Assembly (NCBI GenBank): GCA_905209435.1
Contig: CAJLTE010000004.1
Span: 1-64,000, forward strand
Reading direction: 5' to 3'
DNA: 64,000 nt
Origin: an uncultured Blautia sp.
GTDB lineage: Bacteria; Bacillota_A; Clostridia; Lachnospirales; Lachnospiraceae
In this document: positions 8,622-16,127 of the stretch, piece by piece
Position numbering within the stretch: the first letter of the stretch is position 1
Layout: the number at the start of each line of letters is the position of its first letter
The notes under the pieces: generated by a model
What the model was told of the DNA's origin: nothing
The model's input: the letters and a program-made list of their open reading frames with translations, nothing else
The model's database searches: none
Position numbers and translations under genes: made by a program

Positions 8622-9284
8622 TTATACTGGAAGCGGTGCAACAAAGAAATACATTACAACAAAGTGACATGCACTTCCGAGCATAACAAAGATATGGAAA
8701 ATCTCATGGGATCCAAAATTCTTATGTCTGGAATTGAAGAGTGGTACTTTCAGTGCATAGATCACACCACCGATAGTGTAAATGATTCCGCCTGCAAGGA
8801 GCCAGTCAAAACCTGCGCGCGGCAATGCGTGGAAGATAGGTACAAATGCCAGTACACACAGCCATCCCATACCAATATATAATACGGAGGATAACCATTT
8901 CGGACAGGTGATCCAGCATCCTTTCAGTATCATGCCGAGGATTGCAATGCTCCATACAAGTGCACATAAAATATAGCCAATACGGTTATGGAGAACAATC
9001 AGGCATACAGGTGTGTAGCTTCCTGCAATCATTACAAAAATCATCATATGATCCATCTTGCGCAGACGGCGATTGACTTTCTCTGTAGAGTCAACAGAAT
9101 GATAAATTGTGCTGGCTGCATAAAGCAGGATCATTGTGAGAATAAAAATGCTTAAAGCTACGATATGAATCACATCATAGGAACGTGCTGCCTTTATGAT
9201 GAGTGGAACAGCACCGGCCGCTGCGAGGAGAAGAGCGATGCCATGAGTGATCGCACTTCCCGGATCTTTTAATCTGAATTTCAT
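8622..9284 (-). CDS. Hemolysin III family membrane protein
   Basis: This 220-residue integral membrane protein of the Hly-III/PAQR (YqfA) family has seven predicted hydrophobic segments. Family marks include the N-terminal DPGSAITHG, the central STIYHSV, the DHMMIFVMIAGSYTP segment and the C-terminal HEIFHIFVMLGSACHF, whose His residues form the putative metal-hydrolase site. I chose ATG 9284 because the upstream in-frame ATG (9299) lies inside the GGAGG ribosome site. The name is historical; bacterial members are thought to be membrane enzymes or lipid-homeostasis factors, not toxins. Confidence 0.9.
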   Translation of the reverse strand: MKFRLKDPGSAITHGIALLLAAAGAVPLIIKAARSYDVIHIVALSIFILTMILLYAASTIYHSVDSTEKVNRRLRKMDHMMIFVMIAGSYTPVCLIVLHNRIGYILCALVWSIAILGMILKGCWITCPKWLSSVLYIGMGWLCVLAFVPIFHALPRAGFDWLLAGGIIYTIGGVIYALKVPLFNSRHKNFGSHEIFHIFVMLGSACHFVVMYFFVAPLPV

Positions 9285-9564
9285 AGTAAACGCCTCCATT
9301 CGTTTGATGTATGCTGAAGTTATTCATTGGATTATGGGAAATTCTGTGAAAATCTGCTTCAACATACAAATATAATTAAAAACAATGTAATGTAGTAATT
9401 AAAACTATATATTAAGTATACGAATACTATACCATAAATATTCAAAAAATCAAGTACTTTATTTTGAAAATCAAAATTAAAGTTAAGAGAGGATATTTAT
9501 CTTTAAACATATCACTGCTTTGCGGTTTATCGAGGGAGAGTTTTTTCATTCACTTAATTAGTAC

Positions 9565-9593
9565 TTGTCACCGAAAGCAGAATTTGATATGCT
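9565..9593 (+). promoter_or_regulatory. Promoter of the GH42-operon regulator
   Basis: TTGTCA (9565-9570) and TATGCT (9588-9593) are 17 bases apart, about 54 bases before the regulator start. The rest of the upstream interval (9300-9560) is AT-rich with no recognised element. Confidence 0.55.
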
Positions 9594-9610
9594 GATTTTA
9601 ACTAAAATGA

Positions 9611-9625
9611 GCAATCGGTTGCGTA
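9611..9625 (+). promoter_or_regulatory. Operator candidate before the LacI regulator
   Basis: GCAATCGGTTGCGTA lies about 11-25 bases after the predicted start site. It matches three sites before the sugar-binding-protein gene (11091, 11112, 11241), implying that the regulator controls its own gene and the transporter. Confidence 0.6.
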
Positions 9626-9646
9626 TAAGATAAACGGGGTGTTTTT

Positions 9647-10654
9647 ATGGAAACAGAAGAGAAGAAGGTATATACGATTGAAGACATTGCCCGGGAACTG
9701 GGGGTAAGTAAAACAACCGTATCAAGAGCTATATCAGGAAAGGGAAGAATCAGTCAGACTACCAGAGAGCGGGTACAGGCCTTTATTAAGGAGCATGATT
9801 ACCGGCCAAATGTGGTAGCAAAGGGACTGGCCCAGCGTAAGACGTATAATATTGCACTTTTGCTGCCGAAGGATTATGTTGCTACAGAGTTTCTTTTTTT
9901 CAAGGATTGTATGAATGGTATCTGTGAAGTGGCATCTGCTTATGATTATGATATCATTATTTCCATGATTGACGGTGAGGATGTGTCTCAGATACAGAGA
10001 CTGGAAGCGAATCGTAAAGTTGATGGGATTATTGTCAGCAGGGCGGTAGTAAGTTCCAAAGTTCAGAAATATCTGAAGACCTGTAAGGAGCCATATGTGC
10101 TGATCGGTCCTTCCTCCGATCCCAAAGTCCCATTTGTGGATAATAAGAACCGGGAAGCTGGAAAAGAACTGACAAGTATTATGCTGATGAAGGGATTTCG
10201 TCATCTTGCATTGCTTGGAGGAAACCAGTCTTATAATGTTACAGGAAGCAGATATCAGGGGTTTCTGGAAGCACATAAAGATATGGGAGTTTCTGTGAAC
10301 GAGAATCTGATTTTTATGGATGTGGACAATCAGGTGGCAGTGTCTGACACTGTGAAGAGACTGATCGAAGAAGGAGCGGATGGTATTGTCTGTATGGATG
10401 ATGTAATCTGTAGTATGTGTCTTAGCAGTTTACGTGAAAAGAAGATACAGGTTCCGACAGAGATAAAAGTAGCAAGTATGTATGACAGTAAGAATCTGGA
10501 ATACAACAATCCGCCTGTTACTAGTATCCGATTCGATACGGTAAGACTGGGAAAAATGGCATGTGTGAAGCTTTTAAAGATTCTTGGGGAAAATCCTCAG
10601 GAAGATATACTGCCGCTGAACTATCAGGTAGTGTTGCGAGAGTCAACGCAGTAG
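9647..10654 (+). CDS. LacI-family regulator of the galactoside operon
   Basis: The 335-residue protein has an N-terminal LacI helix-turn-helix (about residues 9-32, TIEDIARELGVSKTTVSRAIS) and a sugar-binding-fold effector domain (about 65-335). The hinge region PNVVAKGLAQRKT is typical. It is transcribed in the same direction as the downstream ABC importer and GH42 gene, and shared operator-like sites before both support it as their regulator. The ligand is probably a galactoside or its breakdown product; that is inference from neighbours. The start ATG follows GGGGTG at normal spacing. Confidence 0.88.
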   Translation: METEEKKVYTIEDIARELGVSKTTVSRAISGKGRISQTTRERVQAFIKEHDYRPNVVAKGLAQRKTYNIALLLPKDYVATEFLFFKDCMNGICEVASAYDYDIIISMIDGEDVSQIQRLEANRKVDGIIVSRAVVSSKVQKYLKTCKEPYVLIGPSSDPKVPFVDNKNREAGKELTSIMLMKGFRHLALLGGNQSYNVTGSRYQGFLEAHKDMGVSVNENLIFMDVDNQVAVSDTVKRLIEEGADGIVCMDDVICSMCLSSLREKKIQVPTEIKVASMYDSKNLEYNNPPVTSIRFDTVRLGKMACVKLLKILGENPQEDILPLNYQVVLRESTQ

Positions 10655-10738
10655 AAAAATATAGAAGTACATATGAATATTTTGATAAAAGCAGTCAGAT
10701 CAGCGTAAAATGAAAATAATATGACAGGATCAGGAAAG

Positions 10739-10780
10739 TCCTCTGTATTTATTGTGAAAATCAATAAACAGAGGATTTTT
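10739..10780 (+). terminator. Terminator after the LacI regulator
   Basis: TCCTCTG-(TA)-TTTATTG pairs with CAATAAACAGAGGA, with a small bulge, and is followed by TTTTT. Confidence 0.7.
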
Positions 10781-10860
10781 GCATTTTCGAAATAAATGTG
10801 TTTTACAGGAATTTCGAATATCGGCCTGTTTAGTACACTGAATAGTCCAGCGGATAAAAT

Positions 10861-11016
10861 CATCCGCTTCGCTACGTGGCTCTACACCAAATAATTGCTC
10901 CGCAGTTTATCAGAAAGAGCTTGCACTCTTCCTGATACAAGCAAGTCCCCACCCACTGCTTCAATTGCGAAAAGCAATAAGCAATGGGTGGGGACTTGCT
11001 TGATTTGGTTAAATAA
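10861..11016. repeat. Dispersed palindromic repeat, longest copy (A)
   Basis: This copy holds a module CATCCGCTTCGCTAC...CCAAATAATTGCTCCGCAGTTT, which matches copy D (51304-51360) in reverse orientation. A second module follows, with a perfect 18-bp inverted repeat (10938-10955 with 10985-11002) around a loop containing TTCAATTGCGAAAAGC, then ATTTGGTTAAATA. The second module matches copies at 27511, 52623 and 53769. No reading frame or transposase is associated. Confidence 0.8.
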
Positions 11017-11090
11017 CCGCTATATTGACTTGTCTGATTTTTCATATGCTGCATTGTCGTCAATCGCCGTAGCCTTAGTGCAAAAAATGG

Positions 11091-11104
11091 AAACGGTTGC
11101 ACAA
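11091..11104 (+). promoter_or_regulatory. Operator candidate 1 of the sugar ABC operon
   Basis: AAACGGTTGCACAA, 21 bases (two helical turns) before candidate 2 and about 110 bases upstream of the promoter -35 box. Confidence 0.55.
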
Positions 11105-11111
11105 AATAAAA

Positions 11112-11125
11112 AAACGATTGCGCAT
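11112..11125 (+). promoter_or_regulatory. Operator candidate 2 of the sugar ABC operon
   Basis: AAACGATTGCGCAT, the same motif as candidates 1 and 3 with one change in the core. With site 3, about 130 bases away, it could support a repression loop across the promoter. Confidence 0.55.
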
Positions 11126-11199
11126 AAAAACGGAAAAAACAGGCATGAATTGTGCAATATAACAAAAATAAAGTGATGAAATTAGATAATAATGGCTAA

Positions 11200-11228
11200 T
11201 TGACTTTGCTAATATTTTGGAATATACT
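11200..11228 (+). promoter_or_regulatory. Promoter of the sugar ABC operon
   Basis: TTGACT (11200-11205) and TATACT (11223-11228) are separated by exactly 17 bases. This is one of the clearest sigma-A promoters in the window. Confidence 0.72.
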
Positions 11229-11240
11229 AAAAACATGAAC

Positions 11241-11254
11241 AAACGGTTGCGCAA
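11241..11254 (+). promoter_or_regulatory. Operator candidate 3, over the transcription start
   Basis: AAACGGTTGCGCAA begins 12 bases after the -10 box, where a bound LacI-type repressor would block initiation or escape. Confidence 0.62.
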
Positions 11255-11332
11255 ACAAGACAAATGAGCGTTTATCCTGTAGGGGTTATGGAATGTTTGT
11301 GCAGAACCATCAAAAATCAGGAGGAAGAGAAA

Positions 11333-12598
11333 ATGAGAAAAGATGTAAAAAAGGTAATTGCACCGTTACTGGCAGCAGCCATGGCACTTTCCTGCACAGT
11401 ATGTGTAAGCGCAGCAGAAGACGAGACAATCAAACTGACTGTATGGGGCGCTGAAGAAGATCAGACTTTATTAAAAGAACTGACAGACAAATTCCAGGAA
11501 AAATATGCAGATCAGAAATTTGATATCCAGATTGGTGTAGAATCTGAATCTACTGCAAAAGATACCATTTTAACAGACGTTGAAGCTGGTGCAGACGTAT
11601 ACGCTTTCCCGGATGACCAGATTTCAGACCTTGTAAAAGCGGGCGCACTTCTGAAGCTTGATGATTATGCAGACGCACTTCAGCTTGCAGATACAACACT
11701 TGATGATGTTAAAGCTGCAAACGTTGAAGGTGCAATTGATGCAGCTACAATCGATGGCGGACTGTATGCATTCCCAAGAGCAGCTGACAACGGATATTTC
11801 CTTTACTATGATTCATCTGTTCTTTCTGATGAGGATGTAGCAAGTTGGGACAACCTTCTTGCAGCAGCTGACAAAGCTGGCAAGAAAGTTGGTATGACAC
11901 TTGCTTCCGGATGGTATAATGCATCATTTTTCTATGGAGCAGGATTTACAACAGATCTGAACGATGATGGAACAACATCTATGGACTGGAACGGAACAAG
12001 TGCTGACGGATATACAGGCGTTGATGTAGTAAAAGGAATGCTTGATATTACATCTAACCCGGCATTCATGGCAGTTGCAGACGGTGATATGTCTAACCAG
12101 CTTGCATCCGGTAACCTTGTAGCCTGCGTTTCCGGTACATGGGATGCAATCACAGCACAGGATGTATTCGGTGACGGATATGCAGCAACAAAACTTCCTA
12201 CATTCACAGTTGGCGATCAGCAGGTTCAGCAGGGATCTGTTGCAGGTTACAAATATGTTGGTGTAAACGGATATTCCGAGAATTCCGGATGGGCAGTTCT
12301 TCTTGCTGAGTACCTTACAAGTGAGGAATCCCAGCAGATGTTCTTTGATGAAAGAGAAAGCGGTCCTTCTAATAAGAATGTAGCAGCTTCCGATTCTGTT
12401 CAGCAGAATGTAGCACTTGCAGCACTGGCAGCTCAGTCTGAATATGCTCAGGCTCAGAAAGTTGGCGGAAAATATTGGGATCCGGCTCAGACATTTGGTG
12501 AACTGGTTGCACAGGGAACATTATCTGCAGATGATGACAATGCAATCCAGGAAGCACTTGACAACCTGGTAGACGGTGTTACAGCTCCTGTAGAATAA
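11333..12598 (+). CDS. Sugar ABC transporter, substrate-binding protein (MalE type)
   Basis: This is a 421-residue extracellular binding protein of the maltose/oligosaccharide class. The signal sequence spans about residues 1-27; ALSC followed by SAAED leaves open a lipoprotein Cys or an ordinary signal-peptidase cut. The mature part starts TIKLTVWGAEEDQ, typical of the family, with aromatic-rich sugar-cleft segments later. I start at ATG 11333 after AGGAGGA, because upstream residues from 11264 would precede the signal peptide. The two permease genes and GH42 downstream suggest a beta-galactoside or galacto-oligosaccharide substrate. A hairpin separates it from the permeases, which would favour its higher expression. 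Confidence 0.9.
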   Translation: MRKDVKKVIAPLLAAAMALSCTVCVSAAEDETIKLTVWGAEEDQTLLKELTDKFQEKYADQKFDIQIGVESESTAKDTILTDVEAGADVYAFPDDQISDLVKAGALLKLDDYADALQLADTTLDDVKAANVEGAIDAATIDGGLYAFPRAADNGYFLYYDSSVLSDEDVASWDNLLAAADKAGKKVGMTLASGWYNASFFYGAGFTTDLNDDGTTSMDWNGTSADGYTGVDVVKGMLDITSNPAFMAVADGDMSNQLASGNLVACVSGTWDAITAQDVFGDGYAATKLPTFTVGDQQVQQGSVAGYKYVGVNGYSENSGWAVLLAEYLTSEESQQMFFDERESGPSNKNVAASDSVQQNVALAALAAQSEYAQAQKVGGKYWDPAQTFGELVAQGTLSADDDNAIQEALDNLVDGVTAPVE

Positions 12599-12638
12599 AT
12601 AATAATATCTGACAGAAAATATTTATAGAAATCCTTTT

Positions 12639-12677
12639 AAACAGCCCATATGCATAATAGGCATGTGGGCTGTTTTA
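12639..12677 (+). terminator. Intercistronic hairpin between binding protein and permeases
   Basis: A fifteen-pair stem (12639-12653 with 12661-12675, one G-T pair) ends in a short T-run. Because the permease genes follow without an obvious strong promoter, it probably acts as a leaky terminator or 3' stabiliser that makes the binding protein more abundant than the membrane parts. Confidence 0.65.
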
Positions 12678-12853
12678 AAGAAAGAGCCATTACTAAATAG
12701 AATAACTGTTTGGCAGTTCGCAACTATGAAGGTACTGAACACGTACGAGGTTTTATAAAATAAGTAATTTCTGTAATGAATAAAATGGAGCAAAAGAAAT
12801 GCTATTGTTTATGAAATGAGCAGTAGCAGCACTAAATTATGAGGAGGAGTGAC

Positions 12854-14314
12854 ATGGCAGCACAGGAAAATAATTCTGCTGTAGCGGCAGTAAGTGGTTT
12901 CTTTAAGGCTATCGGCGAATTTTTTGCTGACTTTGGTACTGCTGTAGCAAAAGGTGACGCATTTGTAAAACTGTCCCTGATCTGGATGGGCGCAGGATAT
13001 GCAAAGCGTAAACAGTATGTAAAAGCAGTGCTGATGACAATTCTGGAGATTGCAGTAATTGTATTCTCAGTAAAATTTGCAATGCAGTATGTGCCGAAAT
13101 TCGGCAGCCTTGGTACCGTAAAAATGGAAAAAGTATTTAACATGAAAACAATGAAGAGTGAGTTTAATGATTATGATAACTCATTCACCATATTGTTGTT
13201 TTCATTGTTCAGCTTTGTTGTGTGGTTTGCAACAGCTGTTGTATGGTTCAAGAATGTGATCAATGCTTACGCACTTCAGAAATTAGAAGAAGCTGGAAAG
13301 CATATCAACAATTTTAAAGAAGATCTGGTATCTCTGACAGAAGAGAAGTTTCATATTACATTACTGACACTTCCTGTACTTGGAGTTGTGATCTTTACTC
13401 TGATCCCGATTTTACTTCTGATCTTTGTAGCATTTACCAATTATGATCAGCAGCATATGCCTCCTACTGAGTTATTCTCATGGGTTGGATTCAGCAACTT
13501 TATCAGTCTGTTTGGCGGCGGCGGTCTTACATCCACATTCGGATATGCATTTGTGCGAGTTTTGGGATGGACACTTGTATGGGCGTTCTTCGCAACATTC
13601 ACAACCTATATCGGAGGTATCTTACTTTCACTGCTTCTCAACAGCAAGAAAACAAGACTGCCGAAGATGTGGCGTACATTATTTATCGTAACAATTGCAG
13701 TTCCGCAGTTCGTATCCCTTCTGTTGGTACGTAACTTCTTTTCCAATGGTGGTATCGTCAATACAATCTGCCACAGCATTGGACTGACCGGATTTTTAAG
13801 AAGCATCGGACTTGTATCCACAAGCTACATTCCGTTCCTCTCTGCTCCGGGCTGGGCTCATGTAATGATCATTCTTATTAATATCTGGATCGGTGTTCCT
13901 TATCAGATGCTGATCGCAACTGGTGTCCTGATGAACCTTCCGTCTGACCAGCTTGAAAGTGCGAGAGTAGACGGTGCGACAAATTTCCAGATTTTCAGAA
14001 AGATCACAATGCCATACCTGCTCTTTGTAACAGGTCCGGCACTGGTAACTGACTTTGTAAAAAATATCAACAACTTTAACGTTATTTACCTGCTTACACA
14101 GGATGTTTACACAACAACAAACCAGGCAATGGCAAACTCTCAGGCAAAAGAGGTTGACCTTCTGGTTACCTGGCTGTTCCGTCTGACGCAGGATTATTAC
14201 AACTACAAGATGGCATCCGCGATCGGTATTATCGTGTTTATCATTTGTGCAATATTCACCCTGGTTGCATTTAACAGGATGATCAAGGGAGATAAGGAGG
14301 GAACATATCAATAA
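12854..14314 (+). CDS. Sugar ABC transporter permease (MalF type)
   Basis: The 486-residue inner-membrane permease has an extended N-terminal part with two extra membrane segments (about residues 50-140), then the MalF-like core. The EAA-loop that contacts the ATPase is visible as ESARVDGATNFQIFRKITMPYL in the C-terminal third. ATG 12854 is chosen because the upstream in-frame ATG (12839) lies within the GAGGAGGAG ribosome site. The stop shares one base with the next gene's start. No ATPase gene is present; a shared MsmK-type ATPase encoded elsewhere is the likely partner. Confidence 0.92.
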   Translation: MAAQENNSAVAAVSGFFKAIGEFFADFGTAVAKGDAFVKLSLIWMGAGYAKRKQYVKAVLMTILEIAVIVFSVKFAMQYVPKFGSLGTVKMEKVFNMKTMKSEFNDYDNSFTILLFSLFSFVVWFATAVVWFKNVINAYALQKLEEAGKHINNFKEDLVSLTEEKFHITLLTLPVLGVVIFTLIPILLLIFVAFTNYDQQHMPPTELFSWVGFSNFISLFGGGGLTSTFGYAFVRVLGWTLVWAFFATFTTYIGGILLSLLLNSKKTRLPKMWRTLFIVTIAVPQFVSLLLVRNFFSNGGIVNTICHSIGLTGFLRSIGLVSTSYIPFLSAPGWAHVMIILINIWIGVPYQMLIATGVLMNLPSDQLESARVDGATNFQIFRKITMPYLLFVTGPALVTDFVKNINNFNVIYLLTQDVYTTTNQAMANSQAKEVDLLVTWLFRLTQDYYNYKMASAIGIIVFIICAIFTLVAFNRMIKGDKEGTYQ

Positions 14315-15168
14315 TGAGAAAGATGAAAGATAGTCGTACTTCTTCTATAGTATTACATAACTTACTGATCGCTGTACTGGCATTTATCTGGCTGGTTCCG
14401 ATCATCTGGCTCGTATGTACTTCCTTCAGTGCTTATTCAGGAATGAACACCAGCACATTTTTCCCGAAGGAATGGAGCATCAGCAATTACCTGAAACTGT
14501 TTCATCCGGATTCTGTATCTCAGTTCCCGCAGTGGTTCCTGAATACATTCATTATCGCATGCTTTACATGCGTGATTTCCACAATGTTTGTACTGATGGT
14601 TGCCTATGCAACATCTGTTATGAGATTTAAGATGAGAAAACCACTGATGAATATGGCGGTTATCCTGAACCTGTTTCCTGGTATGCTGGCAATGATCGCT
14701 GTATACTTCACACTGAAATCCTTTAACCTGACAAACAGCTATGCTGGTCTGATCATGGTTTACTCTGCTTCTTCAGGTCTTGGTTATCTGATCGCGAAAG
14801 GATTCTTTGATACCGTTCCAAGAGCGCTTTGCGAAGCTGCCCGAATCGACGGATGCAGCGAGGCAAGAATTTTCTTCCAGATGGTTTTGCCGATGAGTCG
14901 TCCGATTGTTGTTTATACAGTTATCAGCAGTTTTCTGGTACCGTGGATGGATTTCGTGTATGCAAAGATGATCCTGAATGCCGGAATTTCTTCCAAATAT
15001 ACAGTTGCCATTGGTCTGTACAAGATGCTGGATAAGAGTTTGATTAACTCTTACTTCACTCAGTTCTGTGCAGGTGGTGTACTGGTATCCATACCAATCT
15101 CTATTCTGTTTATGATCATGCAGAAATTCTATGTGGAAGGAATTACAGGTGGTGCTGTAAAAGGTTGA
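14314..15168 (+). CDS. Sugar ABC transporter permease (MalG type)
   Basis: This 284-residue permease has six predicted membrane helices and the MalG-type EAA loop CEAARIDGCSEARIFFQMVLPM, about two thirds along. It overlaps the MalF-type gene by one base (TAATG) with the ribosome site AAGGAGGG inside that gene, so the pair is translationally coupled. Together they form the channel of the importer served by the binding protein upstream. Confidence 0.93.
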   Translation: MRKMKDSRTSSIVLHNLLIAVLAFIWLVPIIWLVCTSFSAYSGMNTSTFFPKEWSISNYLKLFHPDSVSQFPQWFLNTFIIACFTCVISTMFVLMVAYATSVMRFKMRKPLMNMAVILNLFPGMLAMIAVYFTLKSFNLTNSYAGLIMVYSASSGLGYLIAKGFFDTVPRALCEAARIDGCSEARIFFQMVLPMSRPIVVYTVISSFLVPWMDFVYAKMILNAGISSKYTVAIGLYKMLDKSLINSYFTQFCAGGVLVSIPISILFMIMQKFYVEGITGGAVKG

Positions 15169-15172
15169 TATT

Positions 15173-15949
15173 ATGAATATGACAACGGGAAGAAGAGGAA
15201 TCGTCTGGAAAACTCCGGACATTACAGCCGATGGGCTGAAGATGTTTGCATGTATTGTCATGCTGATCCAGACTATTGGAATTGCTGTTATAGAAAAAGG
15301 ACTGATTCATTTAGACCAGTACACACAGGAAAGTCTGAACCAGGCGATGTCCCAGAATTCCCGTTTAATGACACTTGCGGGAATCGGGTCCATCATGCAG
15401 CTTATTGGCGGGATGGCGATTCCCGTATTTGCATTTCTGCTGGTTGAGGGATTTCACAATACTTCGGATTATAAGAAATATCTGATCACTATGATCATCA
15501 CTGCGCTGGTCAGTGAGATTCCATATGACCTGGCCATTCGCGGAAAGATCTGGGATTTTTCCAGTCAGAATGCAATGATCACCATGTGTATTTGTCTCAT
15601 TATGCTGAAATGTATGGAATTGTTCAGCGATTCTTCCGGATTTGCAGGGAGTATGGTGAAGATACTGATCATGATCGCGGCAATCGTGTGGGTCAGTATT
15701 TTCCGTGCGGAATATGGGCTTTGTATGGTTCTGCTGGTAACTGTATTCTATGTGTTTGATACAAGGAATGTGTTGAAAACTGTGCTGGGCTGTATCATCA
15801 GTCTCATGTATGTGACCGGACCGGTTGCATTTTATGGAATCTGGTGCTACAACGGAGTTAGAAAAGACCGTATTAATAAATATGTTTATTATGCTTTTTA
15901 TCCAGTGCATCTGCTGGTGCTTGGAGTAATTGCGAAATATGTTCTGTAA
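15173..15949 (+). CDS. TraX-family membrane protein
   Basis: This 258-residue polytopic protein belongs to the TraX family, named after the F-pilin acetylase but common in Firmicutes. It opens with TADGLKMFACIVMLIQTIG and ends with YYAFYPVHLLVLG, the family's two best signatures, and has about seven to eight hydrophobic segments. It begins 4 bases after the permease stop, so it is in the transporter operon. Membrane acyltransferase activity on a sugar or surface glycan is possible; no substrate can be read from the sequence. Its presence in a galactoside import operon is unexpected. Confidence 0.75.
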   Translation: MNMTTGRRGIVWKTPDITADGLKMFACIVMLIQTIGIAVIEKGLIHLDQYTQESLNQAMSQNSRLMTLAGIGSIMQLIGGMAIPVFAFLLVEGFHNTSDYKKYLITMIITALVSEIPYDLAIRGKIWDFSSQNAMITMCICLIMLKCMELFSDSSGFAGSMVKILIMIAAIVWVSIFRAEYGLCMVLLVTVFYVFDTRNVLKTVLGCIISLMYVTGPVAFYGIWCYNGVRKDRINKYVYYAFYPVHLLVLGVIAKYVL

Positions 15950-16127
15950 AAGAGATGTAGTTTTTGCGAGAAGAGTGCAGAAACTATATTAATAAATACT
16001 TGAACTTATACGGTTATTGTTCACAGATCAATATCCTGACATCGGGTAGATGGGGTGAGCAGTAATCTTAAATAGGATAGCGAAAGAGAAAACGACTGAG
16101 AATAGAGATTTAAAGAGGAGAACAAGT

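Noticed and set aside
8622..9284. Virulence hemolysin
   Set aside because: Hly-III/PAQR membrane proteins are widespread in harmless bacteria; the name alone is not evidence of toxicity.
10861..11016. Insertion sequence or CRISPR-like element at the longest repeat copy
   Set aside because: No transposase, no regular spacer array; the copies are single and dispersed.
13796..14311. Minus-strand frame opposite the MalF-type permease
   Set aside because: Antisense of a strongly conserved coding region; composition rich in His, Cys and Asn is typical of a shadow frame.
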